A stretch of DNA of 64,000 nucleotides from Sphingosinicella ginsenosidimutans (GCF_007995055.1 NZ_VOQQ01000001.1:2215001-2279000), one strand, 5' to 3'; numbered from the stretch's first letter, positions 27,422 through 36,933 are shown. Notes: a model not told the origin generated them from the sequence alone. Numbers and translations are program-made.

Positions 27422-27485
27422 ACATTCATCACCAGCGATGCCGACCGGACCGCCGGAGGCGTCGCGATCAAGAGGGGAAACTTCG

Positions 27486-29903
27486 ATGATCGCGTACCTC
27501 CTGTTGCTCGCCGGCGCCGCGCCGGCGATTTCCACGCCTGATACGCCAGAGGGCAGCGGGCCTCCGACCGCCGCGGCGGACCAGGATATCGTCGTCACGG
27601 CCCGACGACGGAACGAGAATCTCCAGGACGTTCCCGTCGCCGTGTCGGTCGTCGGCGACGCCCAGTTGCAGGGCACCGGCACGTTCAACGTCGCCCGGCT
27701 CGGGCAGCTTGAGCCGGGCCTTCAATTCTATTCGTCCAACCCGCGCAATTCCGCCGCCAACATCCGCGGGCTCGGCGCCCCGTTCGGCCTCACCAATGAC
27801 GGTATCGAGCAGGGCGTCGGCGTCTATGTCGACCAGGTCTATTACAGCCGCATCGCATCGACGACCTTCGACTTTCTCGATGTCGAGCGGGTCGAGGTGC
27901 TGCGCGGGCCGCAGGGGACGCTCTATGGCAAGAACACCACCGCCGGCGCGATCAACCTGATCTCGCGCCCGCCGAGCTTCGACCTCGACGCGCGGGCGGA
28001 GCTTTCCCTCGGCAATCTCGATTATGTGCAGGCGCGCGGATCGATTTCCGGGCCGCTGGTCGCCGATCGGCTCGCGATCCGCGTCGCCGGATCGCTGACC
28101 CGCCGGCAGGGCACGATCTACAACGTCGCCACCGGGCGGCACGTCAACGAACTCGAAAATTCCGGGGTGCGCGGGCAGCTGCTCTGGCGCGCCGCCCCCA
28201 ATCTCAACCTCACTTTGTCTGGCGACTTCAGCTACCAGAATCCGGAATGCTGCGCGCAGATCTATGTCCGCACGGGCCCGACCCAGCGGCCTCTCAATCG
28301 CCAGTTCGACGCGCTCGCCGCCGCCTTCGGCTATGCGCCGCCGAGCCTCGACCCGTTCGATCGCCTGACCGATCTCGACAGCGAACTGAGCGCCCGCCAG
28401 AAGCTGGGCGGCGTCTCGCTGCGGGCGGAATGGGCGATCGGCCCCGGAACGCTGACGTCGATCACGGCCTGGCGGTTCTGGGACTGGCGGCCCTCCAACG
28501 ACCGGGATTTCACCGGCCTTCCGATCACCACCATCTCGCAGAACCCGTCGCAGCAGGAGCAATGGACGCAGGAAATCCGCTATGCGGGGACGGTCGGCCG
28601 TCTCGATTTCGTGGTCGGCGCCTTCGGTTTCGATCAGTCGCTCGATACGCAGGGATCGCAGGTGCAGGGACCGGCGGCGAGCCGTTGGCTGCTCAATCCC
28701 GGCAACGTCGCGCCCGGCAGCAGCGGCTGCGCCACGCCGACGACGAACGCCTGCAACCCGGCGGTGCTCGACGGTCTCACGTCGACCAACACGATCGGGC
28801 TGGACAATGTGAGCCTCGCCTTGTTCGGACAGGTCGGCTGGCGCGTCACCGATCGGCTGCGGATCCAGCCGGGCGTCCGGCTCAATTACGACCGCAAGCG
28901 CGGATCCTATGTCGCGGTGGTGACGAACGGCGCCGGCAGCACGGTGCTGACCGGCGACCAGCGCGGCGTGCTCGCGCCGCAAAGCTATGAGCCGCGGTTC
29001 AGCGACTGGAACGTGTCGGGCGATCTCACGGTCTCCTACGATCTCGCGCCGCGGATCATGGCCTATGCGACCTATGCGCGCAGCTTCAAATCGGGGGGCA
29101 TCAACCTGTCCGGCCTGCCGCTCGACGCGAACAGCAATCCGATCCTGGAGGCGGCGGCGGTCGCGCCCGAGCGGCTCAATCATTACGAGCTCGGCCTGAA
29201 GACGCAGTGGTTCGATCGGCGCCTGACGCTCAACCTCGCCGCCTATCGCACCGAGGTCCACGATTATCAGGCGACGGTGACGAACGGGCAGCTTGGCGTG
29301 CTGCGCGGCTATCTTGCCAATGCCGATCTGGTGCGGGTCCAGGGTGTCGAGCTGGAATTGTCGGGGCGGCCGAGCCGGCGGCTGAACCTTTACCTGCGCG
29401 GCGCCTTCACCGACGGTCGCTACGTGCGCTTCACCGACGCGCCGTGCCCGCCGGAGCTCAGCGGCGGCACCACGGCCGCGGCTGGCCAGACGCCGAGCCC
29501 GGCCGGCACGCCCGGCGGCATCAGCCCGGCCAATTGCGACATTTCCGGCCAGTGGCTTCCCGGCATCTCGCGCTGGTCGGCTTCCTATGGCGGGGAATAT
29601 TCGATCCCGCTGCCGGGCGGCGGTGGCGGCCGGGAAATCTACCTTGGCATCGATGGCAGCGTCCGGACGAAATTCTCGTCAAACCCGTCGCGCTCGATCT
29701 CGACCGATGTCGACGGTTATGCGCTGACCAACCTGCGCCTCGGCTATCGCAATCGGGGCTGGGATATCATGGCCTGGGTCCGCAATGCGTTCGACACGCA
29801 TTATTTCGAGCTGCTCGCGACGCAATCGGGCAGCACGGGGCTTGTCGTCGGCCAACCCGGCGACCCGCGCACCTATGGCCTGACCGTCAGATGGCAGCTC
29901 TGA
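27486..29903 (+). CDS. TonB-dependent outer-membrane receptor (sulfur locus)
   Basis: An 805-aa outer-membrane transporter. A short signal-like N-terminus (MIAYLLLLAGAAPA) precedes a TonB-box region DIVVTARRR near residue 35, a plug domain to about 160 (VERVEVLRGPQGTLYGKNTTAGAINLISR), and a beta-barrel ending YGLTVRWQL. I start it at 27486 because GAGGGGAA lies just ahead and the sequence then opens with a signal peptide; an upstream in-frame codon at 27438 gives no such start. It belongs to the broad FecA/FyuA-like class common in sphingomonads. The substrate is unknown; next to sulfur genes, a sulfonate or sulfate ester is a possibility only. Confidence 0.88.
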   Translation: MIAYLLLLAGAAPAISTPDTPEGSGPPTAAADQDIVVTARRRNENLQDVPVAVSVVGDAQLQGTGTFNVARLGQLEPGLQFYSSNPRNSAANIRGLGAPFGLTNDGIEQGVGVYVDQVYYSRIASTTFDFLDVERVEVLRGPQGTLYGKNTTAGAINLISRPPSFDLDARAELSLGNLDYVQARGSISGPLVADRLAIRVAGSLTRRQGTIYNVATGRHVNELENSGVRGQLLWRAAPNLNLTLSGDFSYQNPECCAQIYVRTGPTQRPLNRQFDALAAAFGYAPPSLDPFDRLTDLDSELSARQKLGGVSLRAEWAIGPGTLTSITAWRFWDWRPSNDRDFTGLPITTISQNPSQQEQWTQEIRYAGTVGRLDFVVGAFGFDQSLDTQGSQVQGPAASRWLLNPGNVAPGSSGCATPTTNACNPAVLDGLTSTNTIGLDNVSLALFGQVGWRVTDRLRIQPGVRLNYDRKRGSYVAVVTNGAGSTVLTGDQRGVLAPQSYEPRFSDWNVSGDLTVSYDLAPRIMAYATYARSFKSGGINLSGLPLDANSNPILEAAAVAPERLNHYELGLKTQWFDRRLTLNLAAYRTEVHDYQATVTNGQLGVLRGYLANADLVRVQGVELELSGRPSRRLNLYLRGAFTDGRYVRFTDAPCPPELSGGTTAAAGQTPSPAGTPGGISPANCDISGQWLPGISRWSASYGGEYSIPLPGGGGGREIYLGIDGSVRTKFSSNPSRSISTDVDGYALTNLRLGYRNRGWDIMAWVRNAFDTHYFELLATQSGSTGLVVGQPGDPRTYGLTVRWQL

Positions 29904-29922
29904 CGGCCGGGGGAGCGGCGAT

Positions 29923-32640
29923 TCAGATGCCGAGGGCCGCGTGGAGCCGGGCCAGCCGGTCGGCGAGATAGCGATCGCTCGGCGGGCTCGAATAGGCGGA
30001 GGCGGCGGCGCGAAGCCGTGCGGCCGCCTCCGTCCGATCGCCCTTCGCCAGCGCCACCTCCGCAAGCGACACGTCGAGACCGGCGTCCCAGTGGGCGTCG
30101 CCGACAAGCTGGTTGACGCGCTCGCGATCGATGTTGCGCAGCAGCGGCGCCGCTGCCTCCGCCTTGCCCCCGGCGATCAGGCAGTCGGCGATCGCGGCCC
30201 TGAGGGCCTGCGCGATGGGCGATTCGGGGCCCGGCCCGGCACGCGACGCCTGATAGGCGGCGCGGAGATTCGCCTCGCCCTGGACAAGCGCGCCGGCGCG
30301 GCACTGGGTGGTGCCGAGGTCCGCCCGCATCGCCACCGCGGTGAATGAGCCCGGCCCGTCCTTCGCCGCCGCGGCGCGCCACACCCGCTCCGCATCCGCC
30401 GCCGCCGGCCCGTAGCGGCCAAGCGAGCCAAGCGCGAGCTGACGCACGCTCAGCGCCAACAGGGTCGTGCGATGATCCGGCCCGAGCCGCGCTTCGAGGC
30501 GCGGGACGAGCCAGTTGAGATCGGTGAGCGCCGCCTCATAATGGCCGCTCAGCGCGCGCGACTGGGCGAGATTGAGGCGCAGCAGCAGCGTGTCGGGATG
30601 CTCCGGCCCCTGAAGGCGGCCCATCGCCGCGACGAGCGGAGCGAGCTCTCGCTCCCCCCCTTCATGATCGCCGAGCCGCAGCAGCGCGAAGGCGTGGCGC
30701 TGGTGAAAGTTCAGGCGCTGGCGCGCCTCGAACGCCTCGGGGATCGAATCCGCGAGGGCGCTCGCCCGCGCGAAATGATCGCGGGCGGACGGGACCTGGT
30801 TGTCCACCAGTGCGATCATTCCTTCGGCCGATTCCAGCCACACGGCGGGCTCGCCGGCGCTTGCCTTTTCGCCAAGGCTGGCCCGGGTGGCGGCGACGAG
30901 ACGACGCGCGCGATCGAGCGATCCGGGCTGGGTCGACAGCGCTTCCGCCGAGGCGAGCTGGAGCCGCATCACGTTGGCCTCGACATCGCCCGTCGCGCCG
31001 GCGCGGCCGAACCAGCGCCACGCCCGCGCATAATAATCGCGCGCCGCGGCATATTCGGAGCGCTGGTCGAAGGCGCGGGCGAGGGTCGCATAGAGCCGCG
31101 CCGCGATCAGCGGCTGGCCGGCGAAGCGACGGTCGATCCCGGCGCTTGCCCGGCGCACCGCATCCACCAGCTTTTCGTCCGCTCCGTCCGCCTTGGCTGG
31201 GTCCGGGCTGGCGAGGATGTCGTCGGCAAGGAAGGCATAGCTGGCCTCCGCCTGGGCCTGGGCCGCGCGCGCCTGATCGCGCTGGCGCGACGCGAGCACG
31301 GTCATGGTCGACGTGCCGGCGAGGGCGATGAAGGCCGCCGCGGCCGCGGCCCGCATCCAGGGCCGGCGGTGACGCCGCCGCTCCTCCGCCCTGGCCAGCG
31401 CCTCGGCGCGCGCCGCCTCCAGCGCCGCCGCTTCGGCCTCGGCGCGACGCGCGTCGATCCTGGCGAGGCGATCGGCGAGCTCGTCCGCCGAAGGGCGACG
31501 GAGCGGATCGGCGGCGGCGGCGAGAGCGATATCCTCGCGCAGCAGCGGATCGTCGACCAGATCTTCCCAGCCTGGCGCGAGAAAGCGTCCGAAATCGCCG
31601 ACGACGAGCTGGAAGAGGATCAACCCGGCCGCATAGACGTCGCTCTGCACGGTGGGCACGCCGTCGCCGGCCAATTCCGGCGCGCGATAGGCGGGCGTGC
31701 CCGACCGGCTTGCCTCATCCTGGTCGAGCCCTCCGAAATCGGTGATCAGATTGGCGCCGAGCACGTCCGTGTCGAGCAGCCGTGCGCTGCCGAAATCGGC
31801 GAGACGGACGAACGGGCCTTCCGCGCGCGTCTCGATCAGGATGTTGGCCGGCTTCAGGTCCTTGTGGAGAACGCCGATGCTGTGCGCGGCGCCGAGCGCG
31901 CGGGCGATCGCGCCGGCGATCGCGAGCCGGGTCGTCAGCGGAACGGCCGCGATCCCGCCCTGCATGTGCGCCCAGCCGCCCAGATCGTCGCCGCCGTCGG
32001 CGCTTTCCAGGAAATAGGGCGAATGTTCGAAATTCCATTCGAGCAGCGGCACGAACGGGGCGCCCTTGCCGAGTGCGGCCATCAGCAGCCGCGCCAGCGT
32101 CGCCTCGCGCTTCAGCGCGCGCAGCCGGTCGGAAGCGTCGGCGAACTTGAAGACGCGCGTCTCGCCGGTCTTGTCGTGGCGTGCCCGCCAGACATCGTCC
32201 GCGCCGGTCTGGCCGAGCGGGCCGACGAGCCGCCATTGCGGCCGGCCGGGAACGGGATCGCCGGCCTGGAAGGCGAAGCGCGGCGCGAGGGGCGCGTCCA
32301 GCGTCTCGATCGCGACCGGCACGGCGAGCCGGTAGCCGATGCGGGGCACGGTCTCGACGATCGTGTCGCCTGCCTCGCCAAGTCCCTTGCGCAGCTTCGA
32401 CACCGCATTCGCGAGGGAGTTTTCAACGACGGTGACGCCGGGCCACACCGCATCGAGCAGCTCGTCCTTGGAGACGACCTCGCCGGCATGGAGCAGCAGT
32501 TCATGGAGAACCTCGAGCGGCTTGCCCTCCAGCGGCACGGCGCGCCCGTCCACGCGCAGCGTCCAGCCCGCTTCGTCGAACTCGGCGTCGACGAAGCGCC
32601 ACAAGCGGCGCCGACGCCGGGACGTACCACCAATGTCCAT
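29923..32640 (-). CDS. Winged-helix DNA-binding / protein kinase / TPR signalling protein
   Basis: A 905-aa protein combining four parts. Residues ~15-105 form an OmpR/CadC-type winged helix (LLHAGEVVSKDELLDAVWPG, ENSLANAVSKLRKGL, IVETVPRIGYRL). Residues ~135-395 are a Ser/Thr kinase: Lys165 in VFKF, HKD at 259-261 in VLHKDLKPANIL, DFG at 282-284 and an APE-like PEL segment. The glycine-rich loop is irregular. A single membrane segment spans ~429-450. The rest is TPR-like helical repeats. The DNA-binding and kinase parts would be cytoplasmic and the TPR part periplasmic. The ATG at 32640 follows AGGGGG; an upstream in-frame ATG at 32688 lacks this. It is a single gene converging on the TonB receptor. 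Confidence 0.85.
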   Translation of the reverse strand: MDIGGTSRRRRRLWRFVDAEFDEAGWTLRVDGRAVPLEGKPLEVLHELLLHAGEVVSKDELLDAVWPGVTVVENSLANAVSKLRKGLGEAGDTIVETVPRIGYRLAVPVAIETLDAPLAPRFAFQAGDPVPGRPQWRLVGPLGQTGADDVWRARHDKTGETRVFKFADASDRLRALKREATLARLLMAALGKGAPFVPLLEWNFEHSPYFLESADGGDDLGGWAHMQGGIAAVPLTTRLAIAGAIARALGAAHSIGVLHKDLKPANILIETRAEGPFVRLADFGSARLLDTDVLGANLITDFGGLDQDEASRSGTPAYRAPELAGDGVPTVQSDVYAAGLILFQLVVGDFGRFLAPGWEDLVDDPLLREDIALAAAADPLRRPSADELADRLARIDARRAEAEAAALEAARAEALARAEERRRHRRPWMRAAAAAAFIALAGTSTMTVLASRQRDQARAAQAQAEASYAFLADDILASPDPAKADGADEKLVDAVRRASAGIDRRFAGQPLIAARLYATLARAFDQRSEYAAARDYYARAWRWFGRAGATGDVEANVMRLQLASAEALSTQPGSLDRARRLVAATRASLGEKASAGEPAVWLESAEGMIALVDNQVPSARDHFARASALADSIPEAFEARQRLNFHQRHAFALLRLGDHEGGERELAPLVAAMGRLQGPEHPDTLLLRLNLAQSRALSGHYEAALTDLNWLVPRLEARLGPDHRTTLLALSVRQLALGSLGRYGPAAADAERVWRAAAAKDGPGSFTAVAMRADLGTTQCRAGALVQGEANLRAAYQASRAGPGPESPIAQALRAAIADCLIAGGKAEAAAPLLRNIDRERVNQLVGDAHWDAGLDVSLAEVALAKGDRTEAAARLRAAASAYSSPPSDRYLADRLARLHAALGI

Positions 32641-32778
32641 CCGGAACCCCCTGCCGATCACGTTAGAAATTCTTGAGAATTGCATCAAGACTTTGAGCGG
32701 CCGGGATTTCTATCTCGCTTCCGGATCGAACTCGTCGGTGCGGACCGCGCCTGCGAACGCCATGAAGGGAGCCGAGCA

Positions 32779-33165
32779 ATGACCATCAAGCAGATCGCCT
32801 GTGCCACATTCATCGCCGCGGGCGCGCTCGCCGTCGCGGGGTGCGGGCCGTCCGCCTTCTCGCGCCAGATGATGGCGATATGCACCGAGTCGCGCTCCGG
32901 GAATGCCGGGTTCGGCGGGCGCGACTGCACCTGCGCGGTGAACGCGCTCGATTCCGCCCTGACGTCGGACGAGAAGGCGATCATGCTCGCGGCGGCGATC
33001 GCGGCCGATCCGCGCCAGTCGCCGGCTGCCCGGGAACAGGCCAACGAGTCGCTGCGCCAGAGCGGGTTCATGGGCGTTGAGGAGCAGGGATCGCCCGCCG
33101 CGGCCTATGCCGAGAAGATGCGCGATCTCGGCCAACAGATCCGCCGCAACTGCCCGCGATCCTGA
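32779..33165 (+). CDS. Small putative lipoprotein
   Basis: A 128-aa protein with a lipoprotein signal peptide: TIKQIACATFIAAGALAVAGC, lipobox VAGC with the cysteine at residue 22. The mature part is helical with several cysteines (ICTESRS, DCTCAVNAL, RNCPRS) and I recognise no family. It is transcribed divergently from the winged-helix kinase, 138 bases apart, so it may be a target of that regulator. GAGC precedes the ATG at 32779. Coding potential is good, with no overlap by better frames. Confidence 0.6.
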   Translation: MTIKQIACATFIAAGALAVAGCGPSAFSRQMMAICTESRSGNAGFGGRDCTCAVNALDSALTSDEKAIMLAAAIAADPRQSPAAREQANESLRQSGFMGVEEQGSPAAAYAEKMRDLGQQIRRNCPRS

Positions 33166-33298
33166 GCAGCGGCTGACCGAGGCGCCGGAGCGAACGGCGC
33201 GTCGTTGACGCGGCCCGATTGATCTCGATCGATACGATTTCGTCGGAACCCGGACCCCCTCGCGACCGCTTGACGGGCGGGGGGCTCGGGAGACGACG

Positions 33299-33877
33299 AT
33301 GGCTTTTGAGACCGATGCACCGCCGACCGCGGCCCGCGACGCCGACGTCCGGCGGACCGCCGCAGGGCGTGAAGATGAAGATGCCGTCATCGGCCGGACG
33401 GTGACGATCGATCGGCCGCGCGACGACATCTACGCCTTCTGGCGCGATTTTTCGAACCTTCCGCGGATCATGGACAATATCGAGCGGATCGACGTCGTCG
33501 ACGACCGCCGCTCGCACTGGGTGGTCAAGGGCCCCGGCGGCAAGACCGTCGAATGGGACTCGGTGGTTACCGAGGACGAGCCCGGGCGGCTGATCGGCTG
33601 GCGATCGGTGGAAGGCGCGGACGTCTCCAGCTCCGGGCGGATCGAGTTCATGGACGCGGCGCCGGGGCGCGGGACGATGGTCCGCGCCGCCTTCGCTTAT
33701 GATCCGCCGGGCGGGGTGATCGGCGAATGGATCGCCAAGATCCTCCAGCGCGAGCCGGAGGAGCAATCCCGCCGCGATCTTCGCCGGCTCAAGCAGTTCC
33801 TGGAGACCGGCGAGGTGACGAGCTCGGCGAGCCCGTCGGGCCGCGCCTCCGAATCCCCGACCGAACAAGCCCTGTAA
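33299..33877 (+). CDS. SRPBCC-family (polyketide cyclase-like) protein
   Basis: A 192-aa protein with a START/SRPBCC hydrophobic-pocket domain in residues ~30-165: TVTIDRPRDDIYAFWRDFSNLPRIMDNIE is the typical first strand and helix. A charged, Ser-rich tail follows. There is no signal peptide. The ATG at 33299 follows GGGAG. It heads a three-gene operon with a zinc alcohol dehydrogenase (13 bases on) and an SDR. This trio recurs in alphaproteobacteria, often with stress-linked genes, but the ligand is not known. Confidence 0.8.
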   Translation: MAFETDAPPTAARDADVRRTAAGREDEDAVIGRTVTIDRPRDDIYAFWRDFSNLPRIMDNIERIDVVDDRRSHWVVKGPGGKTVEWDSVVTEDEPGRLIGWRSVEGADVSSSGRIEFMDAAPGRGTMVRAAFAYDPPGGVIGEWIAKILQREPEEQSRRDLRRLKQFLETGEVTSSASPSGRASESPTEQAL

Positions 33878-33890
33878 CAAGGAGACCATC

Positions 33891-35087
33891 ATGCGCGCCA
33901 TCACCTGGCAGGGCCGGCACAAGGTCCAGGTCGACAATGTCCCCGATCCCGAGATCGTCAATCCGCGCGATGCGATCATCCGCGTGACCTCGACCGCGAT
34001 CTGCGGCTCCGATCTCCATCTCTACGACGGCTATATCCCGACGATGCGGGCCGGCGACATTCTCGGCCACGAATTCATGGGCGAGGTCGTCGAAACCGGG
34101 CCGCGAAGCACGCTTCGCAAGGGCGATCGCGTCGTCGTCCCGTTCACCGTGTCGTGCGGCGACTGCTTCTTCTGCAAGAAGCAGCAATATTCGGCCTGCG
34201 ACAATGCCAACCCAGCGACCACGTCCGACATGTCGGAGACGCTCTACGGCTATCCGATGGGCGGCGCGTTCGGCTACGCGCACCTCACCGGCGGCTATGC
34301 CGGCGGCCAGGCGGAATATGTCCGCGTCCCTTATTCCGACGTCGGCCCGATCGTCATTCCGGAAGGGCTCGACGACGATCAGGTGCTGTTCCTGTCCGAT
34401 ATCCTTCCGACCGGATGGATGGCGGCGGAAAATGCCGAGATCGAGGAGGGCGACACGGTCGCGGTCTGGGGCTGCGGCCCGGTCGGCCTGTTCGCCATCC
34501 AGTCTGCGCTGCTGATGGGCGCCTATCAGGTGATCGCGATCGATCACTTCCCGCGGCGGCTGGAGCTCGCCGCGCGGCTCGGCGCCAAGACGCTCAACTA
34601 CAAGGAAACCGACGTCCGCGAGGCGCTCTGGGAGATGACCGGCGGGATCGGCCCCGACGCCTGCATCGATTGCGTCGGCATGGAGGCGCACGGGCTCGGC
34701 ATCGACAATATCGCCGACACGGTGAAGGCGGCGGTGCGGCTCGGCACGGATCGACCGGCGGCGCTTCGCCAGGCCGTGCTCGCCTGCCGCAAGGGCGGTC
34801 GGCTTTCCATCCCCGGCGTCTATGGCGGCATGGCCGACAAGTTCCCGATCGGCGCGCTGATGGAAAAGGGACTCTCGGTCAGATCCGGCCAGACCCATGT
34901 CCAGAAATATAGCGAGATGCTGCTCGGCCTCATCGCGGACGGGAAGATCGACACGACCTTCCTCATCTCCCACCGCGCGCCGCTGGAGGAGGGGCCCGCC
35001 CTCTACAAGCACTGGCACGACGACCAGAACGAATACACGAAGATCATCCTGAAGCCGGGAATGGAGAGCAACCATGCCACAGCGTAA
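33891..35087 (+). CDS. Zinc-dependent alcohol dehydrogenase (formaldehyde-dehydrogenase-like)
   Basis: A 398-aa medium-chain dehydrogenase. Catalytic zinc ligands appear in TAICGSDLHLYDG (near residue 37) and GHEFMGEVVE (near 60). The structural-zinc cysteines lie in SCGDCFFCKKQQYSAC (near 88-100), and the NAD fold in VAVWGCGPVGLFAIQ near 190. The inserted segment after the zinc cluster resembles glutathione-independent formaldehyde dehydrogenases, so an aldehyde substrate is possible. AAGGAG lies 8 bases before the ATG. Its end overlaps the next gene by 14 bases. Confidence 0.88.
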   Translation: MRAITWQGRHKVQVDNVPDPEIVNPRDAIIRVTSTAICGSDLHLYDGYIPTMRAGDILGHEFMGEVVETGPRSTLRKGDRVVVPFTVSCGDCFFCKKQQYSACDNANPATTSDMSETLYGYPMGGAFGYAHLTGGYAGGQAEYVRVPYSDVGPIVIPEGLDDDQVLFLSDILPTGWMAAENAEIEEGDTVAVWGCGPVGLFAIQSALLMGAYQVIAIDHFPRRLELAARLGAKTLNYKETDVREALWEMTGGIGPDACIDCVGMEAHGLGIDNIADTVKAAVRLGTDRPAALRQAVLACRKGGRLSIPGVYGGMADKFPIGALMEKGLSVRSGQTHVQKYSEMLLGLIADGKIDTTFLISHRAPLEEGPALYKHWHDDQNEYTKIILKPGMESNHATA

Positions 35088-35853
35088 GTTCGCGATCGTC
35101 ACCGGCGCGTCGACCGGGATCGGCTACGAGCTCGGCCGGCTCGCGGCGAAGGAGGGCTACGACCTGCTGGTCGCCGCCGATACGCCGCTCGTCGACGCCG
35201 CGGCCGCGTTCCGGGATCTCGGCGCCGAGGTCCAGTCGATCGAGGCGGACCTGTCGACCTTCGATGGCGTCCAGCGGCTCGTCGACACCATCGGGGAGCG
35301 CGACGTTGACGTGCTGTGCGCCAATGCCGGCCACGGGCTCGGTCGCGACTTCCTCGGCCAGGACCCAGCCGATTGGCGCGGCGTCATCGACACGAACATC
35401 ACCGGCACGCTGTACCTCGTGCAGCAGGTCGGTCGGCGGATGGTCGAGCGCGGGCGCGGCAACATCCTGTTCACCGGCTCGATCGCCGGCCTGATGCCCG
35501 GCGCGTTCCAGGCGGTCTATAACGGGACCAAGGCGTTCATCGACAGCTTCGCCGATGCGCTCCGCAACGAGCTCAAGGACACGGGCGTCGTCGTCACCAC
35601 CCTTATGCCCGGCGCCACCGACACCGAATTCTTCAGGCGTGCCGACATGATGGACACCAAGGTCGGCACCTCGGCCAAGGCCGATCCGGCCGATGTCGCC
35701 CAGGATGGCTGGGAAGCGATGAAGGCCGGCGAGGGCCATGTCGTCAGCGGCTTCGCGAACAAGATGCGCGCCGCCGCGTCGCACGTCATGCCCGCCGACA
35801 TGCTCGCCGAGCAGCATCGCGGCATGGCCGAGCCTGGCAGCGCGCGCAAATAG
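35074..35853 (+). CDS. Short-chain dehydrogenase/reductase
   Basis: A 259-aa classical SDR. The nucleotide motif TGASTGIGYELG lies near residue 11, CANAGHG near 85, and the catalytic Ser-Tyr-Lys in GSIAGLMPGAFQAVYNGTK (near 140-155). The C-terminal 60 residues are longer than in minimal SDRs (ADVAQDGWEAMKAGEGHVVSGFANK). It overlaps the zinc alcohol dehydrogenase by 14 bases and is the last gene of the SRPBCC operon. The substrate is unknown. Confidence 0.88.
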   Translation: MPQRKFAIVTGASTGIGYELGRLAAKEGYDLLVAADTPLVDAAAAFRDLGAEVQSIEADLSTFDGVQRLVDTIGERDVDVLCANAGHGLGRDFLGQDPADWRGVIDTNITGTLYLVQQVGRRMVERGRGNILFTGSIAGLMPGAFQAVYNGTKAFIDSFADALRNELKDTGVVVTTLMPGATDTEFFRRADMMDTKVGTSAKADPADVAQDGWEAMKAGEGHVVSGFANKMRAAASHVMPADMLAEQHRGMAEPGSARK

Positions 35854-35856
35854 GGA

Positions 35857-36876
35857 TCAGATCGCGCCCAGCCGCGCGAGCGCGAGCGGGCGATCGAGCT
35901 GCTCCATGCGGCACTGGTCCGGCCGCTTGTCCGGCCGCCAGCGCAGGAAGCGGGTGCCGTGGCGGAAGCGCGCGCCGGTGACCTGGTCGTAGAGCACCTC
36001 GACGACCAGCTCGGGCTTGAGCGGGATCCAGCTCGTGTCCTTGCCGGCGCTCCATCGGCTCGGCCCCCCGGGCGCCTTTCCGGTGAACCCCTCGCCGCCG
36101 ATCAGCGGCGCGATCAGACGCTCGATCTCCGCGCTGCGCGCCGCCGTCAGGCTGGCGAGGAAGCCGACGAGATTGAGCCGGTCGTCATCGTCGTAGAGGC
36201 CGAGGAGGAGCGAGGCGATCCTGCCTCCTTCGCCCCGTCGCATCCCGCCGACCACGCAATCGGCGGAGCGGCGCACCTTCACCTTCACCATCGCCCGCTT
36301 GCCGGGCTGATAGCGCTCGTCGGTGCGCTTCGCGATCACGCCGTCGAGCGCGCCGCCGGCCTGTTCCAGCCAGGCGATCGCCTGCGCGCGTTGGTCGGTG
36401 CAGGGCGATAGCCTGATCCCGGGATCGCGAACGCCCGCGAAAAAGGCTTCGAGGCAGCGGCGTCGCTCGGCGAGCGGGCAGGCGGTCAGATCGCGATCCT
36501 TCCAGAACAGCAGATCGAACAGCATCAGCAGCGCCGGCGTTTCGCGCGCGAGCCGGCGAATGCGGCTTTCGGCCGGATGGAGCCGGGCCTGGAGGGCATC
36601 GAAGGCGAGCCGGCCGTCCATCGGAAGGAGCAGCTCGCCGTCGAGCACGAACCTGTTTTCGCGCAGCGCCCGCAGGTTCGCCGCGACCTCAGGGAAGTAG
36701 CGATCGAGCGGGCGGCCCGATTTCGAGACGATGGCGACCTCTCCGCCGTCGCGGCGGACGAGGGCGCGAAAGCCGTCCCATTTGGGCTCGAACTGCCAGC
36801 CGTCCCCGTCGGGAAGCTCCTGCGCGAGCTTCGCCTCCATCGGCGCGGCGGGCAGCTCCGGTCGGATCTCGGTCAC
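35857..36876 (-). CDS. ATP-dependent DNA ligase (LigC/LigD-ligase-like)
   Basis: A 339-aa ligase that seals nicked DNA through a lysine-AMP intermediate. The adenylation motif EPKWDGFRALVRR (Lys near residue 32) is followed by SKSGRPLDRYFPE, FVLDGELLLP, LMLFDLLFW, GVIAKRTDERYQPGKR and MVKVKVRRSADCVVGG, which match motifs III to V. The C-terminal OB domain ends with VEVLYDQVTGARFRHGTRFLRWRPDK. There are no polymerase or phosphoesterase domains, so it is the stand-alone type used in alternative repair with Ku systems. Neither Ku nor LigD is in the window. It converges on the SDR operon with 3 bases between stops. Confidence 0.9.
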   Translation of the reverse strand: MTEIRPELPAAPMEAKLAQELPDGDGWQFEPKWDGFRALVRRDGGEVAIVSKSGRPLDRYFPEVAANLRALRENRFVLDGELLLPMDGRLAFDALQARLHPAESRIRRLARETPALLMLFDLLFWKDRDLTACPLAERRRCLEAFFAGVRDPGIRLSPCTDQRAQAIAWLEQAGGALDGVIAKRTDERYQPGKRAMVKVKVRRSADCVVGGMRRGEGGRIASLLLGLYDDDDRLNLVGFLASLTAARSAEIERLIAPLIGGEGFTGKAPGGPSRWSAGKDTSWIPLKPELVVEVLYDQVTGARFRHGTRFLRWRPDKRPDQCRMEQLDRPLALARLGAI

Positions 36877-36933
36877 GACATGCTGCGCAGCATTTCGGGC
36901 GGACAGCCCATGGCTCTCCGCCGCGGCGCCCGG

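Noticed and set aside
30472..32676. A 734-codon open frame opposite the winged-helix kinase
   Set aside because: The kinase strand carries clear motifs (HKD, DFG, winged helix); the opposite frame is Arg/Ala/Gly-rich without motifs.
33232..33298. GGAAC at about 33245 as the -35 box of an EcfG-type stress promoter before the SRPBCC operon
   Set aside because: The expected CGTT box is not found at 16-17 bases; only a poor GCTT at 18 bases is present.
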